This document shows positions 1 through 7,173 of a stretch of 64,000 nt of DNA, piece after piece. The DNA comes from Prolixibacteraceae bacterium (lineage in GTDB: Bacteria; Bacteroidota; Bacteroidia; Bacteroidales; Prolixibacteraceae). The number at the start of each line of letters is the position of its first letter. Position 1 is the stretch's first letter. The translations under genes were made by a program, and so were the position numbers. Under the pieces are notes generated by a model. That model had not been told where the DNA came from and made no database searches. It worked only from the letters and a program-made list of their open reading frames with translations. The DNA is taken from assembly GCA_023229575.1 (NCBI GenBank), contig JALNYZ010000012.1, positions 1 to 64,000 of the forward strand. The letters run 5' to 3'.

Positions 1-63
1 CGATAATAAAAGTTCTGCTGGCAAATATGACACCAAGGGCTTTCCTTCCTCAACCCGATCCAT
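1..63 (-). CDS. possible 5' end of a gene running off the left edge
   Basis: A minus-strand frame stays open from an in-frame TGA near 135 to the window edge. Its first ATG is at 63..61 and it begins MDRVEEGKPLVSY. Only 21 codons are visible and no family can be recognised. It may be the start of a gene divergent from the tRNA cluster, or chance. Confidence 0.25.
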   Translation of the reverse strand, partial: MDRVEEGKPLVSYLPAELLLS

Positions 64-194
64 CTCCAAGTGACGGACAGTTAAGCCTTTTGCTAAATTT
101 TGAAAACTAAAAACGGGAGATGGTCAAATTTTTGAATGAACCTATATATCAGCGCGATAATGACATTATTTTATGAACTAATACCAATCAGCTA

Positions 195-220
195 ATCAGC
201 ACATCAGCACATCAGCACAT
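195..220. repeat. octamer tandem repeat ATCAGCAC
   Basis: Three perfect tandem copies of the 8-mer ATCAGCAC, preceded by looser copies (AATCAGCTAATCAGC). Read on the other strand the unit is TGATGTGC. That differs by one base from the TGATGTGT unit repeated at 34492-34523, so the two loci appear to belong to one intergenic repeat family. Confidence 0.7.
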
Positions 221-237
221 TTTTTTCTATTTTCACA

Positions 238-268
238 TTTCCCAATTGTTAAAAAGTTTTTATATTTG
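238..268 (+). promoter_or_regulatory. candidate promoter of the tRNA cluster
   Basis: TATATTTG at 261-268 fits the Bacteroidota -7 element TAnnTTTG. TTTC at 238-241, 19 bases upstream, is a one-mismatch -33 element. The first tRNA starts 46 bases downstream. This is a pattern match only. Confidence 0.45.
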
Positions 269-313
269 CACCCGCAATCCGGGGCATATAATTGTGTTCG
301 GAAGTGCGATCAA

Positions 314-387
<74 letters not shown>

Positions 388-423
388 AACAAAAACGTTC
401 ATAAGAAATAGGTCATCCTTCCT

Positions 424-499
<76 letters not shown>

Positions 500-506
500 A
501 AAGGAT

Positions 507-590
507 GCCCAGGTGGTGGAATGGTAGACACGTTGGACTTAAAATCCAATGGCCATTATGGCCGTGCGGGTTCAAGTCCCGCCCCGGGTA
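507..590 (+). tRNA. tRNA-Leu (anticodon TAA), integration target of the element
   Basis: An 84-nt class II tRNA with a long variable arm. The anticodon stem TTGGA/TCCAA encloses CTTAAAA, giving anticodon TAA. The T-arm is GCGGG-TTCAAGT-CCCGC and the discriminator is A590. The acceptor stem GCCCAGG/CCCGGGT has an A511:C585 mismatch as well as a G:T first pair. Positions 574-591 are duplicated at 13549-13566, so this tRNA is the attachment site of the adjoining 13 kb element, whose end restores the tRNA 3' part. Confidence 0.93.
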
Positions 591-591
591 C
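574..591. other. left attachment site (att core)
   Basis: The 18-mer AAGTCCCGCCCCGGGTAC covers the T-stem and acceptor 3' strand of tRNA-Leu and is repeated without mismatch at 13549-13566. The flanking bases differ (C573 against T13548, A592 against T13567), so the core is exactly 18 bp. Confidence 0.88.
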
Positions 592-593
592 AG

Positions 594-632
594 AAAACCC
601 TTTAACAAACTGATTGTTAAAGGGTTTTTACT
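594..632 (+). terminator. terminator behind tRNA-Leu, supplied by the element
   Basis: Perfect 15-bp inverted repeat (594-608 with 614-628, loop ACTGA) ending in a T-run. It lies just inside the element. The terminator that probably belonged to the tRNA before integration is now at 13574-13614. Confidence 0.85.
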
Positions 633-653
633 TTTAAGGGGCAGTATTGTATT

Positions 654-1541
654 CTATTTCGTCTTTTTCTTGCTGGTCGTCTTTCTTGTTGTGGTCCCTT
701 TAGTACTCTTGGCCGAAGCGAATTCAGTTTTCTTCTTGTCAGTCGTTTGATTTAGCTTTTTATATTCCTTAACTGTTTTGATTCCCCCTAATTGTTCAAT
801 TTCAGATTTCAAAAACTTCCCGTACTGCTCGTACATGAAGCGATAAAAAATAGTAATATCCTCTTTGTTCCGTGCACTCTCTAAGGCTTCAACATATTTA
901 ATCCGGTCTTGCTTGAATACGATGGACAGTGGCAAATTAAACAATGCTTGGATGTAGTTCATCAGCAGGCGTGAAGTCCTGCCGTTACCGTCTCCAAATG
1001 GGTGAATGCTGACAAAATCAAAGTGTATTTTGAAAGCCAGGTTACATTTTTCCCCAAAAGTCTTTACTCTCTCGATTTCAGCGTTCGTTTTTTCACAAAG
1101 CTGTTTGACCATTGCGGGAACTTTTTTAAAATCCGGGAATGTCCTGTTTCCTGCCCGGACTGTCCCGGTTCTAAAATCACCTTTGGCGGTATAGTATGTT
1201 CCCGAAATGGTGTTGACGGTCTCCCCTGTGTTTGTTTTAACTTTGGAGGCTATTGATTGAATGACTGAAGCGGAAAGCGGTTTTTTCTCTTTGGCCAGAC
1301 TTAGTGTGAATTTCAGGGCTGCGTAGTAATCCAATACCATGAAATGATCTTGGATCGGTTTTTTCCCTGCCGTTTGTCCATACTCCAATAAATTAACAGA
1401 TTGCTTTTCTGTCAAGGTCGAGCCCTCTATGGCCGTAGAATGGTGGGTAATGGCATAGTAGGTATATTTATCATGGTCGATCATCCCTTTGGACAATTTC
1501 AGATAAATATCAGCTAATTTATTGATCTCTTGAATTTTCAT
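654..1541 (-). CDS. Fic-domain protein (probable AMP-transferase), class II type
   Basis: 295 aa. The Fic core motif HPFGDGNGR is complete at residues 180-188, so catalytic His and phosphate-binding residues are present. An N-terminal S-x-x-x-E-G motif (STAIEG, residues 35-40) fits the autoinhibitory helix of class II Fic enzymes, which block their own AMP transfer until it is moved. The last 35 residues are a Lys/Thr-rich basic tail. Fic proteins usually transfer AMP from ATP to a hydroxyl on a target protein; the target here is unknown. It is the last gene before the left att site, where cargo genes often sit. It may act as a defence, addiction or host-modifying factor. Confidence 0.85.
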   Translation of the reverse strand: MKIQEINKLADIYLKLSKGMIDHDKYTYYAITHHSTAIEGSTLTEKQSVNLLEYGQTAGKKPIQDHFMVLDYYAALKFTLSLAKEKKPLSASVIQSIASKVKTNTGETVNTISGTYYTAKGDFRTGTVRAGNRTFPDFKKVPAMVKQLCEKTNAEIERVKTFGEKCNLAFKIHFDFVSIHPFGDGNGRTSRLLMNYIQALFNLPLSIVFKQDRIKYVEALESARNKEDITIFYRFMYEQYGKFLKSEIEQLGGIKTVKEYKKLNQTTDKKKTEFASAKSTKGTTTRKTTSKKKTK

Positions 1542-1679
1542 TTTACAAAGGTAAAAAGATTTTATTTAAGGGTGATAAATTTATATAAAAGATCGCCCAA
1601 TAAGGATCCGTAGTTTTTAGTCGGGGCTCGAACTTGAAAAGGTAATGAAAAAATCTATCTGATCCTTATTCTTCAAACC

Positions 1680-1706
1680 AAAAGCCCCGACAAGTGCCAG
1701 GGCTTA
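1680..1706 (-). terminator. candidate terminator of the leftward operon
   Basis: On the minus strand AAGCCC and GGGCTT (1700-1705 and 1682-1687) pair across a 12-base loop and are followed by TTGGTTT. It lies downstream of the small membrane protein gene and before the Fic gene. The T-run is short. Confidence 0.45.
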
Positions 1707-1763
1707 AGAAGTAGAACCATGAAAAGAAAAATATCTTGAACTTTCGTTTTATCCACTGACAAG

Positions 1764-2011
1764 TCAGTTATAAACATCATACATCCACGGCCGCGCCGTT
1801 GCCGCTTTAACTTCTTCAGGCCCCATTGAGGTGGAACCCTGACTAGCTTCCGACTTCGGAGGAGGAACCTGACCAGCTTCCGACTTCGGAGCTGAAACAA
1901 CAGGAGTAGTAATTATTTCTGAAGTTGTTTTTTTCGAATAAGGAGAGCAACAACAAGGAAGGCCAAAGAAGATAAGAGAAATATCTCTTCCACTTTAATC
2001 GTATTTTTCAT
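1764..2011 (-). CDS. small single-TM protein, possibly extended by -1 frameshifting
   Basis: Starting at 2011, frame 0 encodes a 32-aa protein: a charged N-terminus, one hydrophobic helix (about residues 10-25), a short basic end, then TAA at 1915..1913. A run of seven A (CGA AAA AAA CAA) lies just before the stop. Slipping back one base there gives an 82-aa protein ending at 1764, with a Pro/Ser-rich tail containing two copies of PKSEA and the end WMYDVYN. The same tail is open in no other ATG-started frame. The sequence cannot tell whether this is programmed frameshifting, a genuine mutation or a homopolymer sequencing error. A small membrane-anchored surface or virion protein is one possible role. 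Confidence 0.55.
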
Positions 2012-2021
2012 TTTAATCGTT

Positions 2022-2654
2022 TTATTGTTTTAAATGGGTAGGGTCGGCTTGTACTATAACATATTCTCGAATTATCCTAGGAGTGATAAGAGACTCATTA
2101 ATGTGTTCGTTTATTTCCGGTTTAAACATGAGCAATATAAATGAATTAAGTAGGCATGATGAAATATTAGATTTTATTGCCATCTCTCTTTCGCCATCCG
2201 TCATATTATCGCCTATGGGCTCAAAACGTCCCCAAAGCTGATAAATTTCAGGGCTATACCAGTCCCTGGGCATAAACCATGCTTTATTCTCAGGAGCAAA
2301 TGAATCAATGATTTCATTTTGCCTTTCTGCAAAGTCGTTAAAACTTAAAACCGTTTCACGGAGCGCGAAAAGTTGAGCGTCTGAAAGTGATAAAAGGAGC
2401 TGGTTTGCCTGGAGCTGCTTTTCGACTTCAACCAGTTTTTCAACCTCTATGGTTTTGATTACTTCAACAGGTTTTTCAACCTCCACGATCTTTTCTATAG
2501 GGTTGCTTTTTGGCGGGTTCTCATACCTGTCTAAAAGAATTGCCATAAATTCTCCCTTTGAGTTTGCGCCGGATTCGTTAAATAATGCATCAAAAAAATC
2601 TTTTGTATCCTGGGACATCCGAATACTTGTGTTTACCTGCAATGAATTTGCCAT
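2022..2654 (-). CDS. RHH-like/coiled-coil protein of the element
   Basis: 210 aa. Residues 6-48 (QVNTSIRMSQDTKDFF... GEFMAILLDRYE) have the beta-helix-helix look of ribbon-helix-helix DNA-binding domains. Next comes a repetitive stretch (about 57-82) of VEK/VEV units (EKPVEVIKTIEVEKLVEVEK) likely to form a coiled coil or rod. The C-terminal 110 residues are not recognised. The gene starts 12 bases after the 2666-2914 gene and is probably cotranscribed. A DNA-organising, partition or accessory transfer role is possible but not shown. Confidence 0.6.
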   Translation of the reverse strand: MANSLQVNTSIRMSQDTKDFFDALFNESGANSKGEFMAILLDRYENPPKSNPIEKIVEVEKPVEVIKTIEVEKLVEVEKQLQANQLLLSLSDAQLFALRETVLSFNDFAERQNEIIDSFAPENKAWFMPRDWYSPEIYQLWGRFEPIGDNMTDGEREMAIKSNISSCLLNSFILLMFKPEINEHINESLITPRIIREYVIVQADPTHLKQ

Positions 2655-2665
2655 AACTAATTAAT

Positions 2666-2914
2666 TTATAAGTGATTTAAAAGTGTTTGCTTTTGTTTTT
2701 TCATTTCGTTGGTGAAAGGAGAGGAGGGTTTTATCTTTTCCATGATTCCGGTCAACTCAAACATTACCTTATCAAAGCCAGATATTTCATTATTCCGGGT
2801 TTCTCCTGGTTTCAATGTTTTCATTGATTCGGTTTTTTTGTGAATAATCCAGATAACCGAAATAATCAGGATTACATAAAAAACGTATTTAGAAAACTTA
2901 AAAATGTTTGCCAT
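2666..2914 (-). CDS. small membrane protein
   Basis: 82 aa with one strong hydrophobic segment at about residues 8-25 (YVFYVILIISVIWII) followed by a soluble, mostly helical C-terminal part. No family is recognised. It is the first gene of a leftward block that begins after the repeat field at 2953-3185, and shares a layout (N-terminal TM, short tail) with the 1764-2011 gene. Confidence 0.6.
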   Translation of the reverse strand: MANIFKFSKYVFYVILIISVIWIIHKKTESMKTLKPGETRNNEISGFDKVMFELTGIMEKIKPSSPFTNEMKKQKQTLLNHL

Positions 2915-2952
2915 TTTGAATTGTATTTTTATTAAATCTCAATGTTTCCGCC

Positions 2953-3059
2953 ATGTTTGCCCCATGTTTATAATTGTTTACATGATGTTTGCCCCATGTT
3001 TACTCTTTGAAAACAAAATATTACATGATGTTTTCCCATGTTGTCAAAATGTTTGCCCC
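2953..3059. repeat. ATGTTTGCCCC repeat array
   Basis: ATGTTTGCCCC occurs at 2953-2963, 2985-2995 and 3049-3059, that is at spacings of 32 and 64 bases. The first two copies extend to an 18-bp identity, ATGTTTGCCCCATGTTTA. Degenerate copies (ATGTTTTCCCATG, TTGTTGTCAGG, TTGTTTACAT) fill the gaps. The field lies upstream of the leftward gene at 2914 and contains no convincing gene. Iterons or an operator array are the likely readings. Confidence 0.7.
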
Positions 3060-3139
3060 TTGTTGTCAGGGTTGTTTACATATCAGAAACAATGTTTAAC
3101 CCAAACATACAACACAAAAAGAACGGTGTTGACCTTTTC

Positions 3140-3185
3140 CGTCCAATCCCGTCTTCTTCCGACCAATAACGTCCGATTCCGTCTT
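3140..3185. repeat. pair of CGTCCNATNCCGTCTT direct repeats
   Basis: CGTCCAATCCCGTCTT (3140-3155) and CGTCCGATTCCGTCTT (3170-3185) match in 14 of 16 bases and are spaced 30 bases apart, three helical turns. They adjoin the ATGTTTGCCCC array and end at the 3' end of the gene at 3187-3459. Probable protein-binding sites. Confidence 0.6.
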
Positions 3186-3186
3186 T

Positions 3187-3459
3187 TTAGGGTGATTCGT
3201 TATGGTTTATACCTAGCCCCTTATAATAATTCTCTATCTTTTTATTTATTTCATCCGGATCATCAAAGCCGGCTTCGGACATAAGGAATTTAAACGCCTT
3301 GGCGGTTAAAAGTTTTCCATATTTGCTATATGTAACATCAATTTTGAATAATTCCGGTTCTACGGCCCTCATCCACTCTTTGAATTTCGTTGGTTTCAGT
3401 TTCAAAAGATTGCGTAGTTGGTCTTTCGAACAACTTTCTCTAAAATCTATGTAGTTCAT
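3187..3459 (-). CDS. small hypothetical protein
   Basis: 90 aa, highly charged. The segment SKDQLRNLLKLKPTKFKEWMRAVEPEL resembles a helix-turn-helix of the kind that recognises DNA, and the C-terminal half is helical. It ends in the repeat field and follows the 3479-4114 gene after 19 bases. The product could bind the neighbouring repeats, but that is inference. Confidence 0.55.
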   Translation of the reverse strand: MNYIDFRESCSKDQLRNLLKLKPTKFKEWMRAVEPELFKIDVTYSKYGKLLTAKAFKFLMSEAGFDDPDEINKKIENYYKGLGINHNESP

Positions 3460-3478
3460 TATTTTAGTTTATATGTCA

Positions 3479-4114
3479 TTAGTCAGGGAAAACAAATGTT
3501 AGAACAATAGAACAGCCGGCTAGTATTTTAACGGTCATAAGCGTCTGTTTGTTGAAAATTTTGTTGAGACTATTAATTTTAAATTCTATTGAACCAACCC
3601 CTAAATGATTGTATGAAAAGTCCCCAATAGGAAGATATTGCCAATGTCCAGACTTACCCGTTATTGAGGATATTTGAGTAAAACCCATTACAATGGAAGC
3701 CTGTTCAAGACAACAAGCACATACAATCATATCTCCAATGATGATTTGATTAAAAGCATTTAGGTCAACACTTTCGAAAAATTGAGTTATACCACGGAAC
3801 CTGATGCGATCATGTTCTGGCCGTCCTTGCCCGTAAATTATGTAGTCACTATCTACATATTTTCCTTCAAGAACCTCTTTGGCTAAGGGTATATCTCCAT
3901 TATAAAATACTGCCGTTCGATCTTTAGTTCCTAAATTTTTAATTGAAATTGATTGTACTGAAGTAAGTCCCATATCTCTTTTTGCGGTATCAGGCCAACG
4001 GCCTTTGATTGCTACTTTCGTCGGTAGCGGTGCTGAATAAATTTCTTTTGGCATTAAAGCCGACATCCCAAGCATTAATAGTCCATTTTTAAAAAAATCC
4101 CTTCTATTTTTCAT
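3479..4114 (-). CDS. exported protein of unknown function
   Basis: 211 aa. The N-terminus MKNRRDFFKNGLLMLGMSAL has a twin-arginine/hydrophobic export signal with a possible cleavage near residue 29 (YSA-PL). A second hydrophobic stretch at the extreme C-terminus (about 192-208) may anchor it. The middle is rich in beta-forming residues and contains a CACC motif (about 143-146). No family is recognised. It lies 11 bases after the stop of the Zot-like ATPase gene. A surface, adsorption or virion component would fit the context. Confidence 0.6.
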   Translation of the reverse strand: MKNRRDFFKNGLLMLGMSALMPKEIYSAPLPTKVAIKGRWPDTAKRDMGLTSVQSISIKNLGTKDRTAVFYNGDIPLAKEVLEGKYVDSDYIIYGQGRPEHDRIRFRGITQFFESVDLNAFNQIIIGDMIVCACCLEQASIVMGFTQISSITGKSGHWQYLPIGDFSYNHLGVGSIEFKINSLNKIFNKQTLMTVKILAGCSIVLTFVFPD

Positions 4115-4125
4115 TTCTTAATTAT

Positions 4126-5082
4126 TTAATAGTTAAACTCTTCACATATTTTTTTCGCTAACGTTAAAGCGGCTGTTTCCGCTTCTTTTCTGCTCCAGAA
4201 CGATTGAAAATGTCCTTCCCTAATCATTCTCCAGTTGTATTCACCTCGTTTTTCCTTCTCTGCCAGCTTACATTCTTCTTTGGTCTTCTTTCTGTAAACT
4301 TCAATAATCCAACCTCCCGTTGCAGTGGAATAGCGGACGAAAGACCTAACTCCCCTTGCATCAAAGTCATAAAAATTTAAGGGTAAATTTTTGTCTATTT
4401 CTGGCGTATCTAGCTTTGGGTGAGAGCTAAGAAAATTCTCTATTTCCAATCCCAGATCAATATTTTTTCTCATTAACTCAATAGTAGTTACATGAGAACC
4501 GTTTTTAACTATTTCAAAATAGTGTGGTTGGGTTGCTGAATTGGCATTTACTCTGTTCTGTACAATGTCAACTTGTCTTGAATTGAGAATATACTCTTTA
4601 AGGTTTTTCCTGCGCCTGATGGTTTTAAATATGACAAAATGAGTGGCAAAGACCAGGGTTTTCGGTATGGCATCGGCAAAATCATAGAATACAAAAGCAG
4701 AATTTACAAAGTTTTGTCTCCGCCGAATCATAAAGCAATGAAGATCATCATTTCGGTGGTGTAGATAAACCCTACAGTCGCTAAAAATCACTAATCCATT
4801 TTTAAAATCACTGGTAATAGTTTTAATCAAGCCTGGAGAATAACTAATTTTCTTAACCCCTGAGAAATTGCCAATAGATTGTTTTTCCGTATATTCTACA
4901 TGTTCAAAATCCAACGGATCCGGCACAATAATTAAAATTCGGCAGTTCTCCTTTTCTCGTTCCGTTAAAATTAGGGTTTCTAAAAAAGCGGTTTTCCCGG
5001 TTCCATTAGTTCCAATTATTAAAATTTGTGAGGGTATCGGATAATCGAGGACATTTTCTTTTATTTCTGTTTTCTGATTCAT
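4126..5082 (-). CDS. Zot/FtsK-HerA-like P-loop ATPase, full-length copy
   Basis: 318 aa from the ATG at 5082; the longer reading from a TTG at 5118 would run into the preceding gene. Walker A GTNGTGKT is at residues 24-31, a Walker B-like strand LVIFSDCR at 96-103, and an arginine-rich IRRRQN segment around 119-124 is followed by a strand and AIPK. This order fits the Zot/FtsK-HerA/A32 group that pumps DNA or assembles phage. A C-terminal domain of about 150 residues (with FYDFDARG near 240) is of unknown type. No membrane segment is seen. It is a clear paralogue of the 5302-5949 protein. A packaging or transfer ATPase is the best guess. Confidence 0.75.
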   Translation of the reverse strand: MNQKTEIKENVLDYPIPSQILIIGTNGTGKTAFLETLILTEREKENCRILIIVPDPLDFEHVEYTEKQSIGNFSGVKKISYSPGLIKTITSDFKNGLVIFSDCRVYLHHRNDDLHCFMIRRRQNFVNSAFVFYDFADAIPKTLVFATHFVIFKTIRRRKNLKEYILNSRQVDIVQNRVNANSATQPHYFEIVKNGSHVTTIELMRKNIDLGLEIENFLSSHPKLDTPEIDKNLPLNFYDFDARGVRSFVRYSTATGGWIIEVYRKKTKEECKLAEKEKRGEYNWRMIREGHFQSFWSRKEAETAALTLAKKICEEFNY

Positions 5083-5089
5083 GGCTGGG

Positions 5090-5179
5090 CTATTTTGATT
5101 TTTGTTCAATTCTATCAATAATCACAGCAAGGACATAACTCACCGCTGCGCCTATAAAGAAATGGTATAAAGGATTCAT
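5090..5179 (-). CDS. 29-aa membrane peptide
   Basis: Encodes MNPLYHFFIGAAVSYVLAVI and a short charged end. The first 20 residues form a single hydrophobic helix. Its ATG overlaps the stop of the preceding small gene (ATGA at 5179..5176), and it ends 7 bases before the ATPase start, so translational coupling is likely. Minor coat protein or holin-like peptides have this size, but nothing proves such a role. Confidence 0.5.
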   Translation of the reverse strand: MNPLYHFFIGAAVSYVLAVIIDRIEQKSK

Positions 5180-5283
5180 GACTGTACTATTTTGATTTTA
5201 CCGGGGTTGTGATTCAAAATGATGTTGATGGTTGTCCTGGCATCATAATTATAAAAGTCTGGGGATTTATTGTTTATGCCCAT
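5176..5283 (-). pseudogene. detached C-terminal fragment of the second ATPase
   Basis: A 35-aa frame with ATG at 5283. Its core FYNYDARTTINIIL aligns with FYDFDARGVRSFVR in the C-terminal domain of the full-length ATPase (4126-5082). It lies directly downstream of the shortened paralogue at 5302-5949. It therefore looks like what remains of that paralogue's C-terminal domain, now read as a separate small ORF. It may still be translated because it overlaps the next ORF by ATGA. Confidence 0.55.
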
Positions 5284-5301
5284 AGTTTTGCTTTTCAGGA
5301 G

Positions 5302-5949
5302 TTAAACTGTAATTATCTCAAAATAGTGAGGGTCATTAATCGCTCGGTCATTGATTCGTTTTTGCGCCTCTTTCATCGCTTCATAGTTTTGAATTGCGTT
5401 TTTCCGGCGGACAATGTTGTCAATGGTTTTGAATAAGGCGTAGTGAGTGGCAAAAACGAAGGGCTTGGGCGGTATATCAGAAAATCTGTGCCCTGAAAAT
5501 ACTATGTCAATCCCGTTATAACGGCGGCGAATTAATAAGCTATGCAGCAAATCGCACTTTGAATTACCAAAATAGTGGCGGCAATCTTCAAAAATTAACA
5601 TTCCATTGTGGAACCGGTCGAGGAGAGTATTAAGCAAGCCATCCTGATAAATAATTTTTCGGGCTCCAACAAACTCACCTATCATTTCAGGTGAAACATA
5701 TTCGAACGTACTCCACTCAAATTTATCAGGAACCACAATTAACACGCGCCGGGATCCTCTCTTTAACTCCGAAACAACCAGTTGATCTAAATAGGATGTT
5801 TTGCCCGTTCCATTGGTACCAATTAAAATGGTTTGTTTTGGTGTCCGTATCTCCAATTTGGCTCTATTGAGATGTGATTTTAATCTACTGAGGCCAGATT
5901 CACTCATCATTTCGAATTCGTCAATGTTTATTATTAAAGCTGTTTTCAT
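5302..5949 (-). CDS. Zot/FtsK-HerA-like P-loop ATPase, shortened paralogue
   Basis: 215 aa. Walker A GTNGTGKT at residues 44-51, Walker B MLIFED at 117-122, then LLIRRRYNGIDIVFSGHRFSDIPP (about 138-161) that fits the sensor strand of the Zot/HerA/A32 ATPases better than in its sister does. It shares PHYFEI with the sister protein and then stops, lacking the sister's C-terminal domain. A scrap of that domain follows at 5176-5283. Catalytic motifs are intact, so it may act alone or as a hetero-oligomer with the 4126-5082 product. Confidence 0.75.
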   Translation of the reverse strand: MKTALIINIDEFEMMSESGLSRLKSHLNRAKLEIRTPKQTILIGTNGTGKTSYLDQLVVSELKRGSRRVLIVVPDKFEWSTFEYVSPEMIGEFVGARKIIYQDGLLNTLLDRFHNGMLIFEDCRHYFGNSKCDLLHSLLIRRRYNGIDIVFSGHRFSDIPPKPFVFATHYALFKTIDNIVRRKNAIQNYEAMKEAQKRINDRAINDPHYFEIITV

Positions 5950-5952
5950 GAT

Positions 5953-6159
5953 CTAATTGTTTTGAAATTTTTGAAGTAGTTCAATGTTCTTTTTTTTCAT
6001 TTTTATTTTTTCAAACCTTGCAAGTAGCGAATAAACCCTATCATGAAAAAGTTTGCTCCTTTTGAGGAAAAGATCGTTGATGCTATTTGCTTTATCAAGT
6101 TGTTTTAGCATCCGCTCAATCTCGGAGTTTATCCTATCAAATTCTAATTCAAAGTTCAT
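5953..6159 (-). CDS. small coiled-coil protein
   Basis: 68 aa from the internal ATG at 6159, chosen because it overlaps the preceding stop as ATGA (6159..6156). The sequence is almost wholly helical and charged (FDRINSEIERMLKQLDKA), likely a coiled coil. No family recognised. It ends 3 bases before the ATPase gene at 5949. Confidence 0.55.
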   Translation of the reverse strand: MNFELEFDRINSEIERMLKQLDKANSINDLFLKRSKLFHDRVYSLLARFEKIKMKKKNIELLQKFQNN

Positions 6160-6383
6160 TTTGATGGGCTTTTGTCGGTTGTAACTTCCTCCAATAGATC
6201 CGCTAATTCTGAAACAAAACTTAAATTTCCACACATTTCCGCCTCTATTCCCCTGTCTCCTTCGGCTGAAACATGAACGGCGTGATTGTGAACCCTTCTT
6301 AGATGTTTGTGAAGGTTTCCAACGGCTTGAACAAAATTTAAAAGCTCTTTTTGTTTTTGGGTGATGTCTGTAATGTTTTCCAT
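6156..6383 (-). CDS. small hypothetical protein
   Basis: 75 aa, predicted helical, with a His-rich patch (LHKHLRRVHNHAVHV, about residues 24-38). Overlaps the next gene by ATGA, so it is part of the same leftward operon. Function unknown. Confidence 0.55.
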   Translation of the reverse strand: MENITDITQKQKELLNFVQAVGNLHKHLRRVHNHAVHVSAEGDRGIEAEMCGNLSFVSELADLLEEVTTDKSPSK

Positions 6384-6549
6384 AACATTGAATGATTTAT
6401 TGATTAATAAATGGCCCTGGAAGGTGTTTGCGCACCTGAAGGGGTTTTTTGTTTTTTGGTGTTGAAATTTTGTTGATTGTCATTTGTTAGGTGTTCGCTT
6501 CGCTCACGTTTGTTTGCGGTCGCTCCGCTCCCGTTGGGTCTGCAAAACT

Positions 6550-7173
6550 TTAGCCGGAATCAATGGCTTTAATTTTTAACAAAAAATCATTGAAGGTTTT
6601 ATATTCCGGATAAAGCTGAGCAGAACAATTGACCGCCCGGGGGTGTTTTCGCTGTATTCTGGTGGTTGATTCTAAGCCTATTGGTGTATTTTCTAGATAT
6701 ATGTTAACAAGTTCGTACTCGAGGAGAACTTTAAACAGTTTTTGTAGTGGAGAATGTTCGTTTAGAATTATGGAAGTAAAGGGGGTTACCTTTATCTCGT
6801 AAAAGGTAAGGAATGACAGGAAATCAAAGATGTCTTCAAAAATATTTAATACTCTTTTGTTTCCTGGAATTGTGGTTATCCCATAAGGCCTTTTTTGTTC
6901 GGTTTGTCTCCAGTTTTTTCCTCCATAACTCATATCATAACCGCGCGAATCGTTTTTAACCGTAATTCCATAATGCCTTTTTACTTCCCAAATTTGGGTG
7001 TATGGGTGTTTCCAGATTGCTTCTTTAACATAAAGAGATGCGAGATGAAAATCTATTCCCCGCATTTCAATATAGTTTATCAATGATTTGTTTTGAAGTT
7101 CTTTAATCTTTGTTATCTCAAAATATTGGCTACTATAGTGTCGGCGGGAACAATCAAAATCATTCTTTTTCAT
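6550..7173 (-). CDS. Toprim-type paralogue without zinc finger, probably catalytically degenerate
   Basis: 207 aa. It aligns with the second half of the primase-like protein encoded at 7160-8035: ITTIPGN, NIFEDIFDFLSFL and YLENTPIGLE stand where the sister has ITTIPGN, NIFEDFFDFLSCL and FLDNSTAGIV. The N-terminal CHC2 finger is absent, and the Asp of the second Toprim motif is replaced (LEN for LDN), so metal binding is doubtful. It overlaps the upstream gene by 14 bases. A tandem duplicate that became a structural or regulatory partner is plausible. Confidence 0.65.
   Translation of the reverse strand: MKKNDFDCSRRHYSSQYFEITKIKELQNKSLINYIEMRGIDFHLASLYVKEAIWKHPYTQIWEVKRHYGITVKNDSRGYDMSYGGKNWRQTEQKRPYGITTIPGNKRVLNIFEDIFDFLSFLTFYEIKVTPFTSIILNEHSPLQKLFKVLLEYELVNIYLENTPIGLESTTRIQRKHPRAVNCSAQLYPEYKTFNDFLLKIKAIDSG

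Noticed and set aside
1673..1900. 75-codon minus ORF with repeated RSRKLVR
   Set aside because: It is a different frame of the PKSEA-coding repeat that fits better as the tail of the small membrane protein; its peptide is low-complexity and has no family features.
5953..6234. Longer 93-aa reading of the coiled-coil protein gene
   Set aside because: The first 25 codons overlap the preceding gene; the internal ATG with an ATGA overlap is the more likely start.
6470..6540. Palindrome-like GTTCGCTTCGCTCACG / GCGGTCGCTCCGCTCCCG segment
   Set aside because: Looks like two short GC-rich hairpin halves, but pairing is imperfect and there is no T-run; not strong enough to call a terminator or site.
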